From assembly GCA_913047395.1 (NCBI GenBank), contig CAJWUF010000002.1, positions 1 through 64,000 of the forward strand: DNA of 64,000 bases. Direction: 5' to 3'. Every line of letters starts with the position of its first letter. Within the stretch, counting starts at the first letter, position 1. Of the stretch, positions 53,904 to 63,063 are shown piece by piece. The position numbers and the translations under genes are program-made. Below the pieces are notes generated by a model. That model saw only the letters and a program-made list of their open reading frames with translations. It ran no database searches and was not told the origin of the DNA. This DNA comes from an uncultured cyanobacterium (GTDB taxonomy: Bacteria > Cyanobacteriota > Cyanobacteriia > PCC-6307 > Cyanobiaceae).

Positions 53904-55208
53904 ATGGATTGCTTAGAGCCACTGTCTGCACATGACTCAAATAGTTGGCATCCTCATCTCTGGCCTCCGTTCACCCAGATCGCATCGGCAACCCCACCGC
54001 AACGTGTAATAGCGGCCGATGGAGCTCTATTGATCTTGGATGGTGCACCTCCTCTCATTGATGCAATCAGCAGCTGGTGGGTCACTCTTCACGGCCACGC
54101 CCATCCAAGTATCGCCGCGGCTATCGCAAACCAGGCTCAGCAGCTAGAGCAGGTGATCTTTGCAGATTTTGTTCACCCCCAAGCTGAGCAACTAGCAGCG
54201 CGCCTCAGTTCCCTTACGGGACTTGAACGCCTCTTCTTCTCTGATAACGGCTCCACCGCAGTAGAGGTAGCACTCAAGATCGCATGTCAGTGGTGGCATA
54301 ACCGCGGCGAACCTAGGCAACAACTGATCGCCTTCAACGGTGCTTACCACGGCGACACTTTCGGGGCGATGGCAGTGGGAGAGCGCAACCTATTCAATGC
54401 CCCATTTGAGGGAATGATGTTTCCAGTAGCCCGAGTTCCCTGGCCCGCCACCTGGTGGGGCGATGAAGAGGTTGAATCACGTGAACGGATCGCTCTAGCT
54501 GAACTAGAACGAAGTCTTAAAACCCCAACAGCGGCAGTAATCCTCGAGCCGTTGGTCCAAGGAGCGGGAGGTATGGCCATGGTGCGAGCTGAGTTCCTAC
54601 AGGAAGTCGAGCAGCGAGTGCGGGAAGCAGGAGCCTTGCTTATTGCTGATGAGGTACTCACAGGCTTCGGACGCTGTGGAGCACAATTCGCCTTTAAACG
54701 CGCTGGACTTAAGCCCGATCTAGTCGCTCTCTCCAAAGGACTCACCGGCGGATTTCTACCAATGGGCATAACCATGGCCCGCGAAGAAATTTTTGTTGAT
54801 TTTGTAGGAGATGATCCATGCCTCACCCTCTGGCACGGCCACAGCTTCACGGCCAATCCACTGGGCTGCGCCGCCGCAAACGCCAGCCTGGACCTGCTGG
54901 AGAGCAACCCCAAAAGCTACGAAGGCTTTGAAGCCAGGCATCGGCCTCATCTCGAAGCCCTAGCGAAACATCCAAAAGTTCAGCGGCCACGACTTGTAGG
55001 AACCATCGCCGCATTCAACCTCGCGGTAGATGATGAGCATGGCTACCTAAACCCGGCAGGCCACATCGTCAAGCAAGAAGCCATCAACAATGGCGTGTTC
55101 CTGCGGCCTCTAGGTGAGGTCGTTTATCTACTACCGCCGCTCTGCCTCAACGACGCTCAGTTGGAGCAATGCTATGTAGCTATCCATGCAGGATTAGAAG
55201 CCCTCTAA
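53904..55208 (+). CDS. bioA: adenosylmethionine-8-amino-7-oxononanoate aminotransferase
   Basis: BioA transfers an amino group from SAM to KAPA to give DAPA. The ATG at 53904 gives 434 residues starting MDCLEPLSAHDSNSWHPHLW. Key blocks are AISSWWVTLHGHAHPSIAAAI near 60, FNGAYHGDTFGAMAVG near 145, ILIADEVLTGFGRCGA-like residues near 245 and the PLP lysine in LVALSKGLTGGFLPMG near 275. The frame is open to 53805, but that part has no family likeness. It is 249 bases from the small gene, so it may have its own promoter. Confidence 0.94.
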   Translation: MDCLEPLSAHDSNSWHPHLWPPFTQIASATPPQRVIAADGALLILDGAPPLIDAISSWWVTLHGHAHPSIAAAIANQAQQLEQVIFADFVHPQAEQLAARLSSLTGLERLFFSDNGSTAVEVALKIACQWWHNRGEPRQQLIAFNGAYHGDTFGAMAVGERNLFNAPFEGMMFPVARVPWPATWWGDEEVESRERIALAELERSLKTPTAAVILEPLVQGAGGMAMVRAEFLQEVEQRVREAGALLIADEVLTGFGRCGAQFAFKRAGLKPDLVALSKGLTGGFLPMGITMAREEIFVDFVGDDPCLTLWHGHSFTANPLGCAAANASLDLLESNPKSYEGFEARHRPHLEALAKHPKVQRPRLVGTIAAFNLAVDDEHGYLNPAGHIVKQEAINNGVFLRPLGEVVYLLPPLCLNDAQLEQCYVAIHAGLEAL

Positions 55209-55243
55209 ATGCATGCCATTTACCAAAGTCAGAACGGCCGTCG

Positions 55244-55510
55244 TCAAGGTCCCGCCGAAAGGGTGGCTTCCACATCGCAGCGTGGAAGGCAATAAGAAAG
55301 ACAGCTTTGGCTACGCTGACCATCCTGTTGCCAAATGACCCTCAACTCCTCTTGCTCAAGGAGTATCTCGGCTGACCATTGAGGTAGAAACCAAATCCAT
55401 CGACAGGGGTTGCTGCTACTGCGCTCAGCACCTAGCTGCTGAAGCCAACTCTCCAAAGAAGCAAGGGAGTGACGGTCCAAAGGCGTCTGCTCTGGAGGCA
55501 ATAACGACAT
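55244..55510 (-). CDS. DUF3143 family protein
   Basis: From the ATG at 55510 the protein has 88 residues, [20 protein letters not shown] at the start, then RWIWFLPQWSAEILLEQEELRVIW and RCDVEATLSAGP at the end. This matches cyanobacterial DUF3143, which usually lies next to a J-domain gene as here. The function is unknown. The frame is open to an ATG at 55552. It overlaps the 3' end of the J-domain gene by 86 bases, which is unusual. Confidence 0.82.
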   Translation of the reverse strand: MSLLPPEQTPLDRHSLASLESWLQQLGAERSSSNPCRWIWFLPQWSAEILLEQEELRVIWQQDGQRSQSCLSYCLPRCDVEATLSAGP

Positions 55511-55997
55511 TGATAACAGGCAATGTTGAAGTGCTACCAAGAGTCTGCTCACCGGTGAGCCAACTTGGCCAAACTTGTAGTTCCCGCCCCTGTAGCAAAA
55601 CCATGCCTAATCCCAACAGCAAACTAAATAGCAAAGCAAGGCTCAGTAGCATCAGGGAAAACCACTCCCCCCCGGAGAGGGGGCGGCGCGCGCCCATCCC
55701 CTTTGCGGCACCAGATGACTGAGAAGAGAAATGCTCAGGTCCTTGATTGGAGCTCGTTGCTTCCAACAATGCAGCTGCTACCAGACTGGCGTCATACGCC
55801 CGACGTCGCTCCGGGTCGGAAAGGAGCTCATAGGCCTCATACAACAGCTGAAACTGCTGAGCAGCCTCTGCAGCAGGAAGCTCAGCAGTATCTGGATGGA
55901 GAGCCTTGCTGCGTTGGCGAAAGGCACTATGAATGGTTTCGACATCTGCTAAGCGAGCAACTCCCAAGCGGTCGTAATGGCTCTTTAAAGAGGTCAC
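55425..55997 (-). CDS. J-domain (DnaJ-like) membrane protein
   Basis: From the GTG at 55997 the protein has 190 residues (an ATG at 56069 would add 24 and collide with rsmG). The J-domain is [32 protein letters not shown]..., with HPD present near residue 35 and ending [13 protein letters not shown] linker and one membrane helix follow ([21 protein letters not shown] near 120). The last 40 residues read into the DUF3143 gene in another frame and look non-native, so a late frameshift or lost stop is possible. It is presumably a membrane co-chaperone of an Hsp70. Confidence 0.8.
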   Translation of the reverse strand: MTSLKSHYDRLGVARLADVETIHSAFRQRSKALHPDTAELPAAEAAQQFQLLYEAYELLSDPERRRAYDASLVAAALLEATSSNQGPEHFSSQSSGAAKGMGARRPLSGGEWFSLMLLSLALLFSLLLGLGMVLLQGRELQVWPSWLTGEQTLGSTSTLPVINVVIASRADAFGPSLPCFFGELASAARC

Positions 55998-56067
55998 AAC
56001 CAATAGAAGATCATCAGCTCTTCTCCTCCACAATTCCATCCTAAAGAGAATTAGTCGCTGGTTGCCC

Positions 56068-56811
56068 ATGCCAAATCAGAGCTGCTTTACGAACTCAAAT
56101 GCAGAGCTCTGGCAGGCCCTTGATTGGCAGCCCTCCAATGAACAGTTGGAGCAAATGATCACCCTGCAAGTGCTCTTACGTCAATGGAATACCAGGGTCA
56201 ACCTCACCCGCCTAGTCGAAGGGGATGACTACTGGATCACTCAGGTGTTCGATAGCCTCTGGCCGATAAAACGCGAACTGGAGAACCCTCAGCAACTCCG
56301 CTATTGCATCGACGTAGGCACTGGCGGTGGCTTCCCTGGTCTAGCGGTAGCAATTGCGCTGCCTGGAGCAAATGTCACATTGGTGGATTCAGTAAGCCGC
56401 AAAACAGCTGCTGTTACTGCGATAACGGAAACTCTGGGACTAACCTCCCGTGTCAAGGTACGTACCGAGCGGGCAGAACTCACCGGACAGGATCCCTCCT
56501 GCCGCGGCTTGTTTGATCTAGCCATGGCTCGTGCAGTGAGCACAGCACCGGTGATCGCCGAATACCTTGTCCCACTGTTAAAGCCTGACGGGGAAGCTCT
56601 GCTATTTCGAGGCCAGTGGAACTCCGAGGACAAACAAGATCTTGCCAAAGCCCTCAGGTTGCTAAAAGCAGATCTAATCAAGGTGGAACGTCGCGAGCTC
56701 CCTGGCAATCGTGGGGTTCGACATCAACTGCGCCTGCGGCCATCACTCCCATGCCCAGCAACATATCCACGTCGAGTTGGCATACCTACCAAGAACCCGC
56801 TCGGGGCTTAG
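56068..56811 (+). CDS. rsmG: 16S rRNA (guanine527-N7)-methyltransferase
   Basis: RsmG methylates G527 of 16S rRNA. The 247 residues from the ATG at 56068 include [23 protein letters not shown] near 32, the SAM motif [20 protein letters not shown] near 80, [17 protein letters not shown] near 103 and [20 protein letters not shown] near 155. A TTG two codons upstream is possible. It is divergent from the J-domain gene, and the two frames touch at a shared CATG. Confidence 0.93.
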   Translation: MPNQSCFTNSNAELWQALDWQPSNEQLEQMITLQVLLRQWNTRVNLTRLVEGDDYWITQVFDSLWPIKRELENPQQLRYCIDVGTGGGFPGLAVAIALPGANVTLVDSVSRKTAAVTAITETLGLTSRVKVRTERAELTGQDPSCRGLFDLAMARAVSTAPVIAEYLVPLLKPDGEALLFRGQWNSEDKQDLAKALRLLKADLIKVERRELPGNRGVRHQLRLRPSLPCPATYPRRVGIPTKNPLGA

Positions 56812-58031
56812 GCACTAGTCAGTCGCTGCCCAGGTAATCCCCCGAGACGTTTGTGCAGGCCCCTTAGCAAACTTGGAATCTGATCACACCAAGGGCTATT
56901 CACCAAAGCTTCCCGCAAGGACGCCTCACTGACATCGCCATCCAATGCTTCGGCATTCGCTCCAGGGAACCAGTGACTTCCATTACCAAGTAGCCCGTAA
57001 CGAGCTTTGGCATACCCCTCCATACCCCAAGCCTCCACCAAGTTATGAAGCCAAAGCAAAGTCTGAATATTGATCTGACCTGGAGTCTCGTGCCAATGCG
57101 GCAAGCCCTGCTGCCAAGTAGCCAGCCAATCATCCCCTAAAGCCACCAATTGAGCATCAGCGAGTCGTTGCTGAATTGGTGGAAGCAACTCAACCGCCCT
57201 CTGCAAAAGGCCAACTGCCTCAAGATGTCGATCAAGGTCACTCGGCTTAGCAGCACCAACACTGATCGTGTGGACCCGTGGATCCTGCAAGCAGAAAAGA
57301 TCGTTAAACACAATCGGATGAAGAGGAGCACAGAGCTCTAAAAGCTGAGCCGAAGGACTATGCAGATGACCGCCTTTATCCGTTGGGCTAATAATAAAAA
57401 CACCAAGGTCATGACTTAGCGCAGCATCTAGTGCAGGGTCGTTGTCCTGACGGATGAAATACCAGTGCAGATTCACATAATCAAAGACATCTGTCTCAAT
57501 CGCCTGCACGATTAGCTCTGTAGGGCCATGGCTGGAAAAACCCACATGACCTATACGCCCATCAGCCTGCCAACGACGCACCACTTCAAGGCAACCGCCC
57601 GGCCGCATCGTGTGCTCAAGATGCTCTGGAAGATTGAGACCATGAATAGCAAAGAGATCCAGCCGTTCACATTCCAATCTTTCAAAGCTCAAGGCCAACT
57701 CCGCCTCAAAGACTTTGGGATCTTCTCGAGGAGGGACTTTGCTCTGCAGCAACCGCAACGGATCCGAAACAGACGCTAAAGCCCATCCCAACTGCCGCTC
57801 AGAACTGCCGTAATGGCGTGCCGTTTCAACATGATGAAGCCCGCAGCCCACGGCTTGCTTCACAGTTTCCTCTAACTGTTGCTGCGACTCACGAGTGATT
57901 GCCTCCGCCTGCAGATCCGTCCAGCTCTGCTGAAAACGCATCCCCCCCAACGACAACACAGGCATAGCCAAACCAGTGCGGCCAAAGCGACGGCAAGGTA
58001 ACGAGCTCTGCAACAAAGAAGACTCCATCAA
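56808..58031 (-). CDS. aldo/keto reductase family oxidoreductase
   Basis: The 407-residue protein has an AKR barrel: [21 protein letters not shown] at the start, [19 protein letters not shown] near 60, LLQSKVPP (lysine) near 95 and DLFAIHGLN (histidine) near 125. The usual catalytic Asp of DTAxxYG is Glu here, as in the COG1453-type predicted oxidoreductases. The last 120 residues are additional helices. The substrate is unknown. Its start overlaps the ferredoxin stop by 4 bases, suggesting the ferredoxin as electron partner. Confidence 0.88.
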   Translation of the reverse strand: MMESSLLQSSLPCRRFGRTGLAMPVLSLGGMRFQQSWTDLQAEAITRESQQQLEETVKQAVGCGLHHVETARHYGSSERQLGWALASVSDPLRLLQSKVPPREDPKVFEAELALSFERLECERLDLFAIHGLNLPEHLEHTMRPGGCLEVVRRWQADGRIGHVGFSSHGPTELIVQAIETDVFDYVNLHWYFIRQDNDPALDAALSHDLGVFIISPTDKGGHLHSPSAQLLELCAPLHPIVFNDLFCLQDPRVHTISVGAAKPSDLDRHLEAVGLLQRAVELLPPIQQRLADAQLVALGDDWLATWQQGLPHWHETPGQINIQTLLWLHNLVEAWGMEGYAKARYGLLGNGSHWFPGANAEALDGDVSEASLREALVNSPWCDQIPSLLRGLHKRLGGLPGQRLTSA

Positions 58032-58414
58032 CCCTGAGGAGGCTTGGTTCGGCGACGACGAGAAGAGCTTTGCAAGCCGAGGGGAAGCAATTCCAGAGCG
58101 GCTAAGTGAGCACGTAGTTCATCTAGCTGCTCAAAATGGACCCATTGAATGCAATTCACAGGGCAAGTAGCAATAGCTTCCTGGATGCGTTCAGTACTAT
58201 CCCCGTTCTGCCTGATAGCTCGCGAACGGCCCAAAGTTGGCTCAATTACAAAGGTATTTGTTGCCACATGAGCGCAATAGCGACAACCGATGCATAACGA
58301 CTCATCAACCCAGACGGCCTTTTCCGACAATTGCCCACCAAGCAATGGCTCCAAACCATTCGGCCCTTCTTCAAGCTGAGCCGGTACTCGAAACGCTGCT
58401 GATGGATCAATCAA
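58028..58414 (-). CDS. 4Fe-4S ferredoxin (single-cluster type)
   Basis: The 128-residue protein has cluster ligands in VDESLCIGCRYCAHVATNTF (C-x2-C-x2-C near residues 41-47) and AIATCPVNCIQWVHF near 85, which supplies the fourth cysteine followed by Pro. It resembles cyanobacterial ferredoxins related to the DnaJ-linked or Fer-like plastid proteins. The C-terminus is basic ([12 protein letters not shown]). It lies between ycf35 and the AKR gene, a conserved cyanobacterial grouping. Confidence 0.87.
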   Translation of the reverse strand: MIDPSAAFRVPAQLEEGPNGLEPLLGGQLSEKAVWVDESLCIGCRYCAHVATNTFVIEPTLGRSRAIRQNGDSTERIQEAIATCPVNCIQWVHFEQLDELRAHLAALELLPLGLQSSSRRRRTKPPQG

Positions 58415-58430
58415 TAGTCAACGGAAGATG

Positions 58431-58823
58431 TCAAGAGTCCCAGCGTGTTACCACCAGTTCTATAGAGCCATCTTCTGCTCTGCACTGCTCAGCCACCTCA
58501 AACCCTTCCTTAGCCGTAGCCGCCAAAATGGTATTCAAGGCATAACGCTGAGTTAGCTGGGCAAGAAAACGCTCCATCGGTACAGATTGCCTCCAGAGAT
58601 CCAGGTCAGTCACCAATTCGTAGGCTCCGGTGTCGCCATTTAAACGGAAACCTATATCTCCACCTTCAGGCATGATCACAGCTAATTCAGTGGTGACTGT
58701 TTGTCCGCGATAGCCGCGCACCAAACGCTCACCTTCTTCAGGGACATAACCAAGATCCTTCAGCGCCTGTACAAGAGGCTCTCGCTGACGCAGTTGTGTC
58801 TTAACGGTGCTGAAATGCGACAT
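58431..58823 (-). CDS. ycf35: Ycf35 / DUF1257 family protein
   Basis: The 130-residue protein MSHFSTVKTQLRQREPLVQ... matches Ycf35, kept in cyanobacteria and some algal plastid genomes. It contains LKDLGYVPEEGERLVRGYRGQT and DIGFRLNGDTGAYELVTDLDLW, and ends with a VEQ/AEQ-type C-terminal strand. The function is unknown. A second ATG three bases upstream overlaps the DUF2997 stop, so the two are translationally linked. Confidence 0.9.
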   Translation of the reverse strand: MSHFSTVKTQLRQREPLVQALKDLGYVPEEGERLVRGYRGQTVTTELAVIMPEGGDIGFRLNGDTGAYELVTDLDLWRQSVPMERFLAQLTQRYALNTILAATAKEGFEVAEQCRAEDGSIELVVTRWDS

Positions 58824-59026
58824 CAAAAAAGTTCCGCCGGAATAGTTTGAGACTGATCCTGTGGACGAAGGAACGCTTCTGCAGTAGGCCTGCTTTGCTC
58901 AACAGCACCAAGGGCAGCCTCAATTCGCTCAGTGAGTTGCTGACAGCTCTCTCCAACAACTCCCTCAACACTCTCTTCTACACGGCCATCTTGAAAAATC
59001 CGGAACCGCAGAGTGCGTTGAGGCAT
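58823..59026 (-). CDS. DUF2997 family protein
   Basis: From the ATG at 59026 the product has 67 residues, MPQRTLRFRIFQDGRVEES followed by VVGESCQQLTERIEAALGAVE. The pattern of a short beta hairpin followed by an amphipathic helix fits DUF2997, which is typically adjacent to ycf35. Earlier in-frame starts at 59035 and 59083 exist. The function is unknown. Confidence 0.82.
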   Translation of the reverse strand: MPQRTLRFRIFQDGRVEESVEGVVGESCQQLTERIEAALGAVEQSRPTAEAFLRPQDQSQTIPAELF

Positions 59027-59135
59027 CCACTTCATCGCGAAGGACTCGAATGCTAGTGGCCTTAAGCCAAAGCTGACTTCCAACTTTTCACAAGGCTGTG
59101 CAAATCATCAGCCATAGAGACGCCCCAAAACAACA

Positions 59136-60032
59136 TCAAGCCAACAGTCCTGAATCCATAAGGGTTCGAAGCCGCTTCATAACCTCTTGGTTCTCCAACT
59201 GCTCAAGGGCAATGCGAGCCTCATCACGCACAGAAGACTCTCCATCGTTCAGCAAAGCATTAATAAAAACCTCCACCAACTCCTGCCGACGTGGTTCTTC
59301 CAACATTTCGTAGAGACGTCCTAAGGCCCAGATGCAGTTACTACGAACAACGGACTCACCGTCGATCTGCAAACTCATCAACAATTGACCTGCTGCGATA
59401 TCAGCATTGCCAGCAGACGTGCTGCCGACTTCCGCTACTGAACCGGTGGCCCAAAGACGCACTGCAGCAACATCATTCTGAAGAGCATGAATGAGTGGTT
59501 TAAGTACCCGAGCATCGGCGTAATTCCCCAAACTCCAAGCGGTTGCCTTACGCACATAGGCGTTACTGTCTGCTTGCAACAACTGCAAGAGGGGCTCTAA
59601 AGCTGGCGGAGAAGGATTACGACCAAGGGCATAAACAGCACTCATCCGTTCAACTGGACAAGACTCCTGCAACAAGGGCAACAACAAAGCTACGGCCCTG
59701 GGATCCCTATGTTCGCAAAACACCCTTAGCCCCTGCAGGCGCTCTTGGTGGCCTTGCTTAAGCAAGTTGAGGCCTGAATCACAAACAAGTGCAATATCTG
59801 AATCATCTTGATTGATCTCGTCTAACGGATCACCAAGCTGTTCAGCAGCCAATTCCTTTGCCAATACATCAGGGTCAACCGCCAAATTGGCCAGACCCTC
59901 TTTCCATGGCTTATTGATCTCGTCTAACGGATCACCAAGCTGTTCAGCAGCCAATTCCTTTGCCAATACATCAGGGTCAACCGCCAAATTGGCCAGACCC
60001 TCTTTCCATGGCTTTCTAAAAGCATCATTCAT
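59136..60032 (-). CDS. HEAT-repeat protein with a recent internal duplication
   Basis: From the ATG at 60032 the protein has 298 residues. The C-terminal 210 are HEAT/PBS-lyase-like repeats: DPRAVALLLPLLQESCPVERMS, NAYVRKATAWSLGNYADAR, GESVVRSNCIWALGRLYEM and so on. Similar cyanobacterial proteins include phycobilin lyase relatives and general scaffold proteins, so enzyme activity cannot be assumed. Residues 7-74 are two identical 34-residue copies of KPWKEGLANLAVDPDVLAKE and its continuation, encoded by a perfect DNA duplication. Confidence 0.85.
   Translation of the reverse strand: MNDAFRKPWKEGLANLAVDPDVLAKELAAEQLGDPLDEINKPWKEGLANLAVDPDVLAKELAAEQLGDPLDEINQDDSDIALVCDSGLNLLKQGHQERLQGLRVFCEHRDPRAVALLLPLLQESCPVERMSAVYALGRNPSPPALEPLLQLLQADSNAYVRKATAWSLGNYADARVLKPLIHALQNDVAAVRLWATGSVAEVGSTSAGNADIAAGQLLMSLQIDGESVVRSNCIWALGRLYEMLEEPRRQELVEVFINALLNDGESSVRDEARIALEQLENQEVMKRLRTLMDSGLLA
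59812..60015. repeat. perfect 102-bp tandem duplication
   Basis: Bases 59812-59913 and 59914-60015 are identical over the full 102 bases, including all third codon positions. The unit is 34 codons, so the HEAT-protein frame is kept. Complete identity indicates a very recent duplication or an assembly artefact. Confidence 0.97.
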
Positions 60033-60066
60033 GGACTTGATCGTAAAGGCAATAGGCCAACTGATC

Positions 60067-60315
60067 TCAACCGATTGGGGCAGGTGCGAGCATGTCCCCA
60101 GGCAGCCAGATGCGAGCCGTAACAGCAAGCAAAGCCACCCCGAACAAGGCCAGAATTAGGGCCGGCATCACAGTGGAACGGAAAAAATTCAAGGATTGTT
60201 GATCAATAACGCCATTCTGCTGTCCAGCCCAATACAACGGCAGCCACGGTAGTGAGTGAAATAACTGAATCCAATTACATACAGACCAGCTCAGCATCGC
60301 CAAGCTGAGCTGCAA
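60067..60315 (-). CDS. small hypothetical membrane protein
   Basis: The 82-residue protein has two hydrophobic segments, LSLAMLSWSVCNWIQLFHSLPWLPLYW at the N-terminus and PALILALFGVALLAVTARIWL near residue 50. A polar linker lies between them. The family is not recognised, but the topology and position upstream of the HEAT-protein gene on the same strand (34-base gap) support a real gene. Confidence 0.6.
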   Translation of the reverse strand: MQLSLAMLSWSVCNWIQLFHSLPWLPLYWAGQQNGVIDQQSLNFFRSTVMPALILALFGVALLAVTARIWLPGDMLAPAPIG

Positions 60316-60480
60316 CTGTCTGCTTGCTGTTCAGCTTGCCTGCGTTCGAAAGCCACCCAAACCACAAATACCCTGAGGCCAGCTCTGAGCAGGCAAGATT
60401 TAGGACGGGGAAAAGAGTGGAGGGAGCGAAGAACAAATTGGCATGCTTTCAGCCATTGTTCTCGAATTCGCTCTGATCTG

Positions 60481-61764
60481 ATGAGAGGAAGCATCAGGGA
60501 AAACTCATCCGGAGCCTGGCGACGCACTCTCACCGTTGGCCTGGAAGGCTTCGCAAGCGGCCTGCCATTGATGTCAATCAGTAGCTTGCTTCAAGGCTGG
60601 CTGACCTCCAGTGGAATCCCAGTGGGGATGGTTGGTCTGCTCGGTCTTTCAGAACTGCCTTACACCCTCAAGCTGTTCTGGGCTCCGCTGATGGACCGCT
60701 GGGCGATCCCTTGGCCAGACCGACGACGGGGCTGGATGGCCCTACTGCAGCTACTGATAGGAGTAGCACTGCTTGGATTCACCTTCCTTCATCCAGGTGC
60801 TGCTCCCTCTGAGCTGCTGCTGATAGGTCTAGCCGCAATCTTGGTAGCGGTACTCAGCGCCTCTCAGGATGTAGTACTGGATGCTTACCGAACCGACCTT
60901 TTACCAAGTACCGAGCGTGGAGTCGGTGCCGCAGCAGCCACGCTCGGCTACCGCGGAGCGATGCTGTTCATCGGAGCCGGTGGCTTCGTCATCGCCGGAA
61001 AGTTCGGCTGGCGAATCGCTTTTCTCACAGCAGCTGTACTGATGCTGGCAATTGCCCCTTTAACCCTGCTGGCTCCCAAGTTGGCAAAGATCCAACATCC
61101 TGTTCCCAACCTCAAGGAAGCGGTAATTGGTCCAGCTAGAGAATTTCTCGGCCGCACCGGCGGGCGCAGAGCATTACAGATCCTGATACTTGTCATGCTC
61201 TACCGCTGGCCAGACGGACTGCTGAGCATGATGGCGGTTCCCTTTCTGATTCAAAGCGGATTTGCCCCCGAAGTGATCGGAACAGTTCAAGGGGGCTGGG
61301 GCATCGGTGCAGCAATGCTGGGTACAGCAATAGGTGGCCTGTTCTTCTCCCGGCTCGGCCTTAACCGTGCTCTTTGGATTTATGGAATTATTGGTGCCAT
61401 TAGCAACCTCGCTTACTGGGGTTTGGCCCGATTTGGGGGTGGTTTCAAAGGTCTACTAATAGCCGTCAGCGTGGAAAACTTCTGCAGCGGAATGGTCGTA
61501 AGTGCATTCTTAGCCTTATTAATGAGCCTCTGTAATCCACGATTCTCCGCTGCCCAGTACGCACTCTTCTCAGGGGTCTATGCACTTAGTCGCTCAGTAC
61601 TTTCAACACCAGGGGGACTAGTAGCAGGTCAGGTTGGATGGAGCACATTCTTCGCCCTGACCATTGCAGCCGCCGTACCATCCCTCTTATTACTAACGGT
61701 TATAGCTCCCTGGAAGGAGAACCTTCCTCGTGGAGCATTCGATCCAAGCCGCGATGCGACTTAA
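60481..61764 (+). CDS. AmpG-like MFS transporter
   Basis: The 427-residue protein has about 12 membrane helices. It shows the AmpG-type N-terminus (GLEGFASGLPLMSISSLLQGWL), the TM2-3 motif GLSELPYTLKLFWAPLMDRW with the PDRRRGW loop, and SASQDVVLDAYRTDLLP near residue 125. AmpG proteins import muropeptides for peptidoglycan recycling. The cyanobacterial substrate is inferred only from family. Full length, standing alone. Confidence 0.87.
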   Translation: MRGSIRENSSGAWRRTLTVGLEGFASGLPLMSISSLLQGWLTSSGIPVGMVGLLGLSELPYTLKLFWAPLMDRWAIPWPDRRRGWMALLQLLIGVALLGFTFLHPGAAPSELLLIGLAAILVAVLSASQDVVLDAYRTDLLPSTERGVGAAAATLGYRGAMLFIGAGGFVIAGKFGWRIAFLTAAVLMLAIAPLTLLAPKLAKIQHPVPNLKEAVIGPAREFLGRTGGRRALQILILVMLYRWPDGLLSMMAVPFLIQSGFAPEVIGTVQGGWGIGAAMLGTAIGGLFFSRLGLNRALWIYGIIGAISNLAYWGLARFGGGFKGLLIAVSVENFCSGMVVSAFLALLMSLCNPRFSAAQYALFSGVYALSRSVLSTPGGLVAGQVGWSTFFALTIAAAVPSLLLLTVIAPWKENLPRGAFDPSRDAT

Positions 61765-61788
61765 GCCACTACAAGTCAACACCTTTAA

Positions 61789-62856
61789 TCATTGCGGCTG
61801 ACTCTGGCGGCGTAGCTGACCACAGGCAGCATTCTGATCCAACCCTCGACTTGCACGCACACTAACGGCCACCCCACGCCGCTCCAATACACGCCGGAAA
61901 GCCTCAATCGTCCCCAAAGTGGGTCGTTTAAAGGGCTCATCGTCGATAGGGTTGTAGGCAATCAGATTCACATGGCTCTGAAAGCCCCCAACCCGGTCTG
62001 CTAATTCTTCAGCATGCTGAGGCTGGTCATTTAGGCCTCCCAGCAAGATGTATTCAAAACTTACCCGCCGTCCTGTCACCGCCAAATAATGACGACAGTC
62101 TTCAAGTAAAGCGTCTAAAGGATAAAAGCGAGCAGCTGGAATCAAACTTTCTCGCAACTCTTGGTTAGGAGCATGAAGACTCACAGCCAGGGTGAATTGA
62201 GCACGACCAAGACGTTTCAAGGCTAACTCTGCTAACTGGGGCAGGGTGTGGGGCACCCCTACGGTGCTCAAGGTGATACGACGCTGACCAATACCCAGAT
62301 CAATATTCAAACAACGAATAGCCGCCAGTACCGCTTCGGTATTGAGCAAAGGCTCACCCATGCCCATGAAGACAACGTGAGAGGGACGGCGATCCATCGC
62401 CTCACGAATACTCAGAACCTGATCAATGATCTCGTGGGTTGCCAGCGAGCGTTGCAACCCACCTTTGCCGGTTGCGCAAAAGCGACAAGCCATTGAACAA
62501 CCCACCTGACTAGAAAGACAAACAGTGAGGCGCTGCTGCGTTGGGATGCCAACTGTCTCAATTGTTTCGCCATCAACTGTTGATAGCAGCAATTTTGTAG
62601 TGGAATCCTCAGCGACAGCGCGGCTTAGCTCCCGCAACCTCCCTACCGTGATTCCTCGCTGTTGCAAAGAGATGCGCCATGCCTTTGGCAACACCGTGAT
62701 CACCTCCAGACTTCTGGCCCCTTTGGCATAAAGCCAATCATGCAACTGACGACCCCGAAAAGCCGGCTGGCCTTCTGCTACCGCCCAATCTTCCAACTGT
62801 GCAGCACTACGACCCAGTAACACCTGATAGCCACCAGACAGATAGGTGGAGCTCAC
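61789..62856 (-). CDS. rlmN: 23S rRNA (adenine2503-C2)-methyltransferase
   Basis: RlmN is a radical SAM enzyme methylating A2503 of 23S rRNA and tRNA A37. The 355 residues contain the cluster motif [16 protein letters not shown] (C-x3-C-x2-C) near residue 118, [12 protein letters not shown] near 160 and the catalytic cysteine in [12 protein letters not shown] near the C-terminus. The start is GTG at 62856, overlapping the stop of the upstream hli gene as GTGA. Confidence 0.95.
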   Translation of the reverse strand: MSSTYLSGGYQVLLGRSAAQLEDWAVAEGQPAFRGRQLHDWLYAKGARSLEVITVLPKAWRISLQQRGITVGRLRELSRAVAEDSTTKLLLSTVDGETIETVGIPTQQRLTVCLSSQVGCSMACRFCATGKGGLQRSLATHEIIDQVLSIREAMDRRPSHVVFMGMGEPLLNTEAVLAAIRCLNIDLGIGQRRITLSTVGVPHTLPQLAELALKRLGRAQFTLAVSLHAPNQELRESLIPAARFYPLDALLEDCRHYLAVTGRRVSFEYILLGGLNDQPQHAEELADRVGGFQSHVNLIAYNPIDDEPFKRPTLGTIEAFRRVLERRGVAVSVRASRGLDQNAACGQLRRQSQPQ

Positions 62857-63005
62857 CAGGTCAACAGTCCATGCCTGAGTATTGCCTCCAACACCATTAA
62901 GACAACAAAGCTCAGCATCGCAACACGGCCATTGAGCTTCTCTGTATGAGTATGGAATCCGTAGCGAGGCTTTCGCCGTTGCGGAATAATTGTGGGCTCA
63001 AGCAT
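62853..63005 (-). CDS. hli: high-light-inducible (Hli/Scp) protein, 50 aa
   Basis: A 50-codon frame from the ATG at 63005 to the TGA at 62853-62855 encodes one chlorophyll-binding-type helix. The diagnostic motif is [20 protein letters not shown] (cf. E-x-x-NGR-x-AM), preceded by a basic tail with [11 protein letters not shown]. Hli proteins bind pigment and protect photosystems under excess light. It lies between rpoC2 and rlmN on the same strand, and the 4-base overlap with rlmN indicates coupled translation. Confidence 0.92.
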   Translation of the reverse strand: MLEPTIIPQRRKPRYGFHTHTEKLNGRVAMLSFVVLMVLEAILRHGLLTW

Positions 63006-63063
63006 GTAGTCGACCTCAAACAAGCGTTGGCGTAGCAGAAAAAAGAACGTTCAAAAAAGCCAC

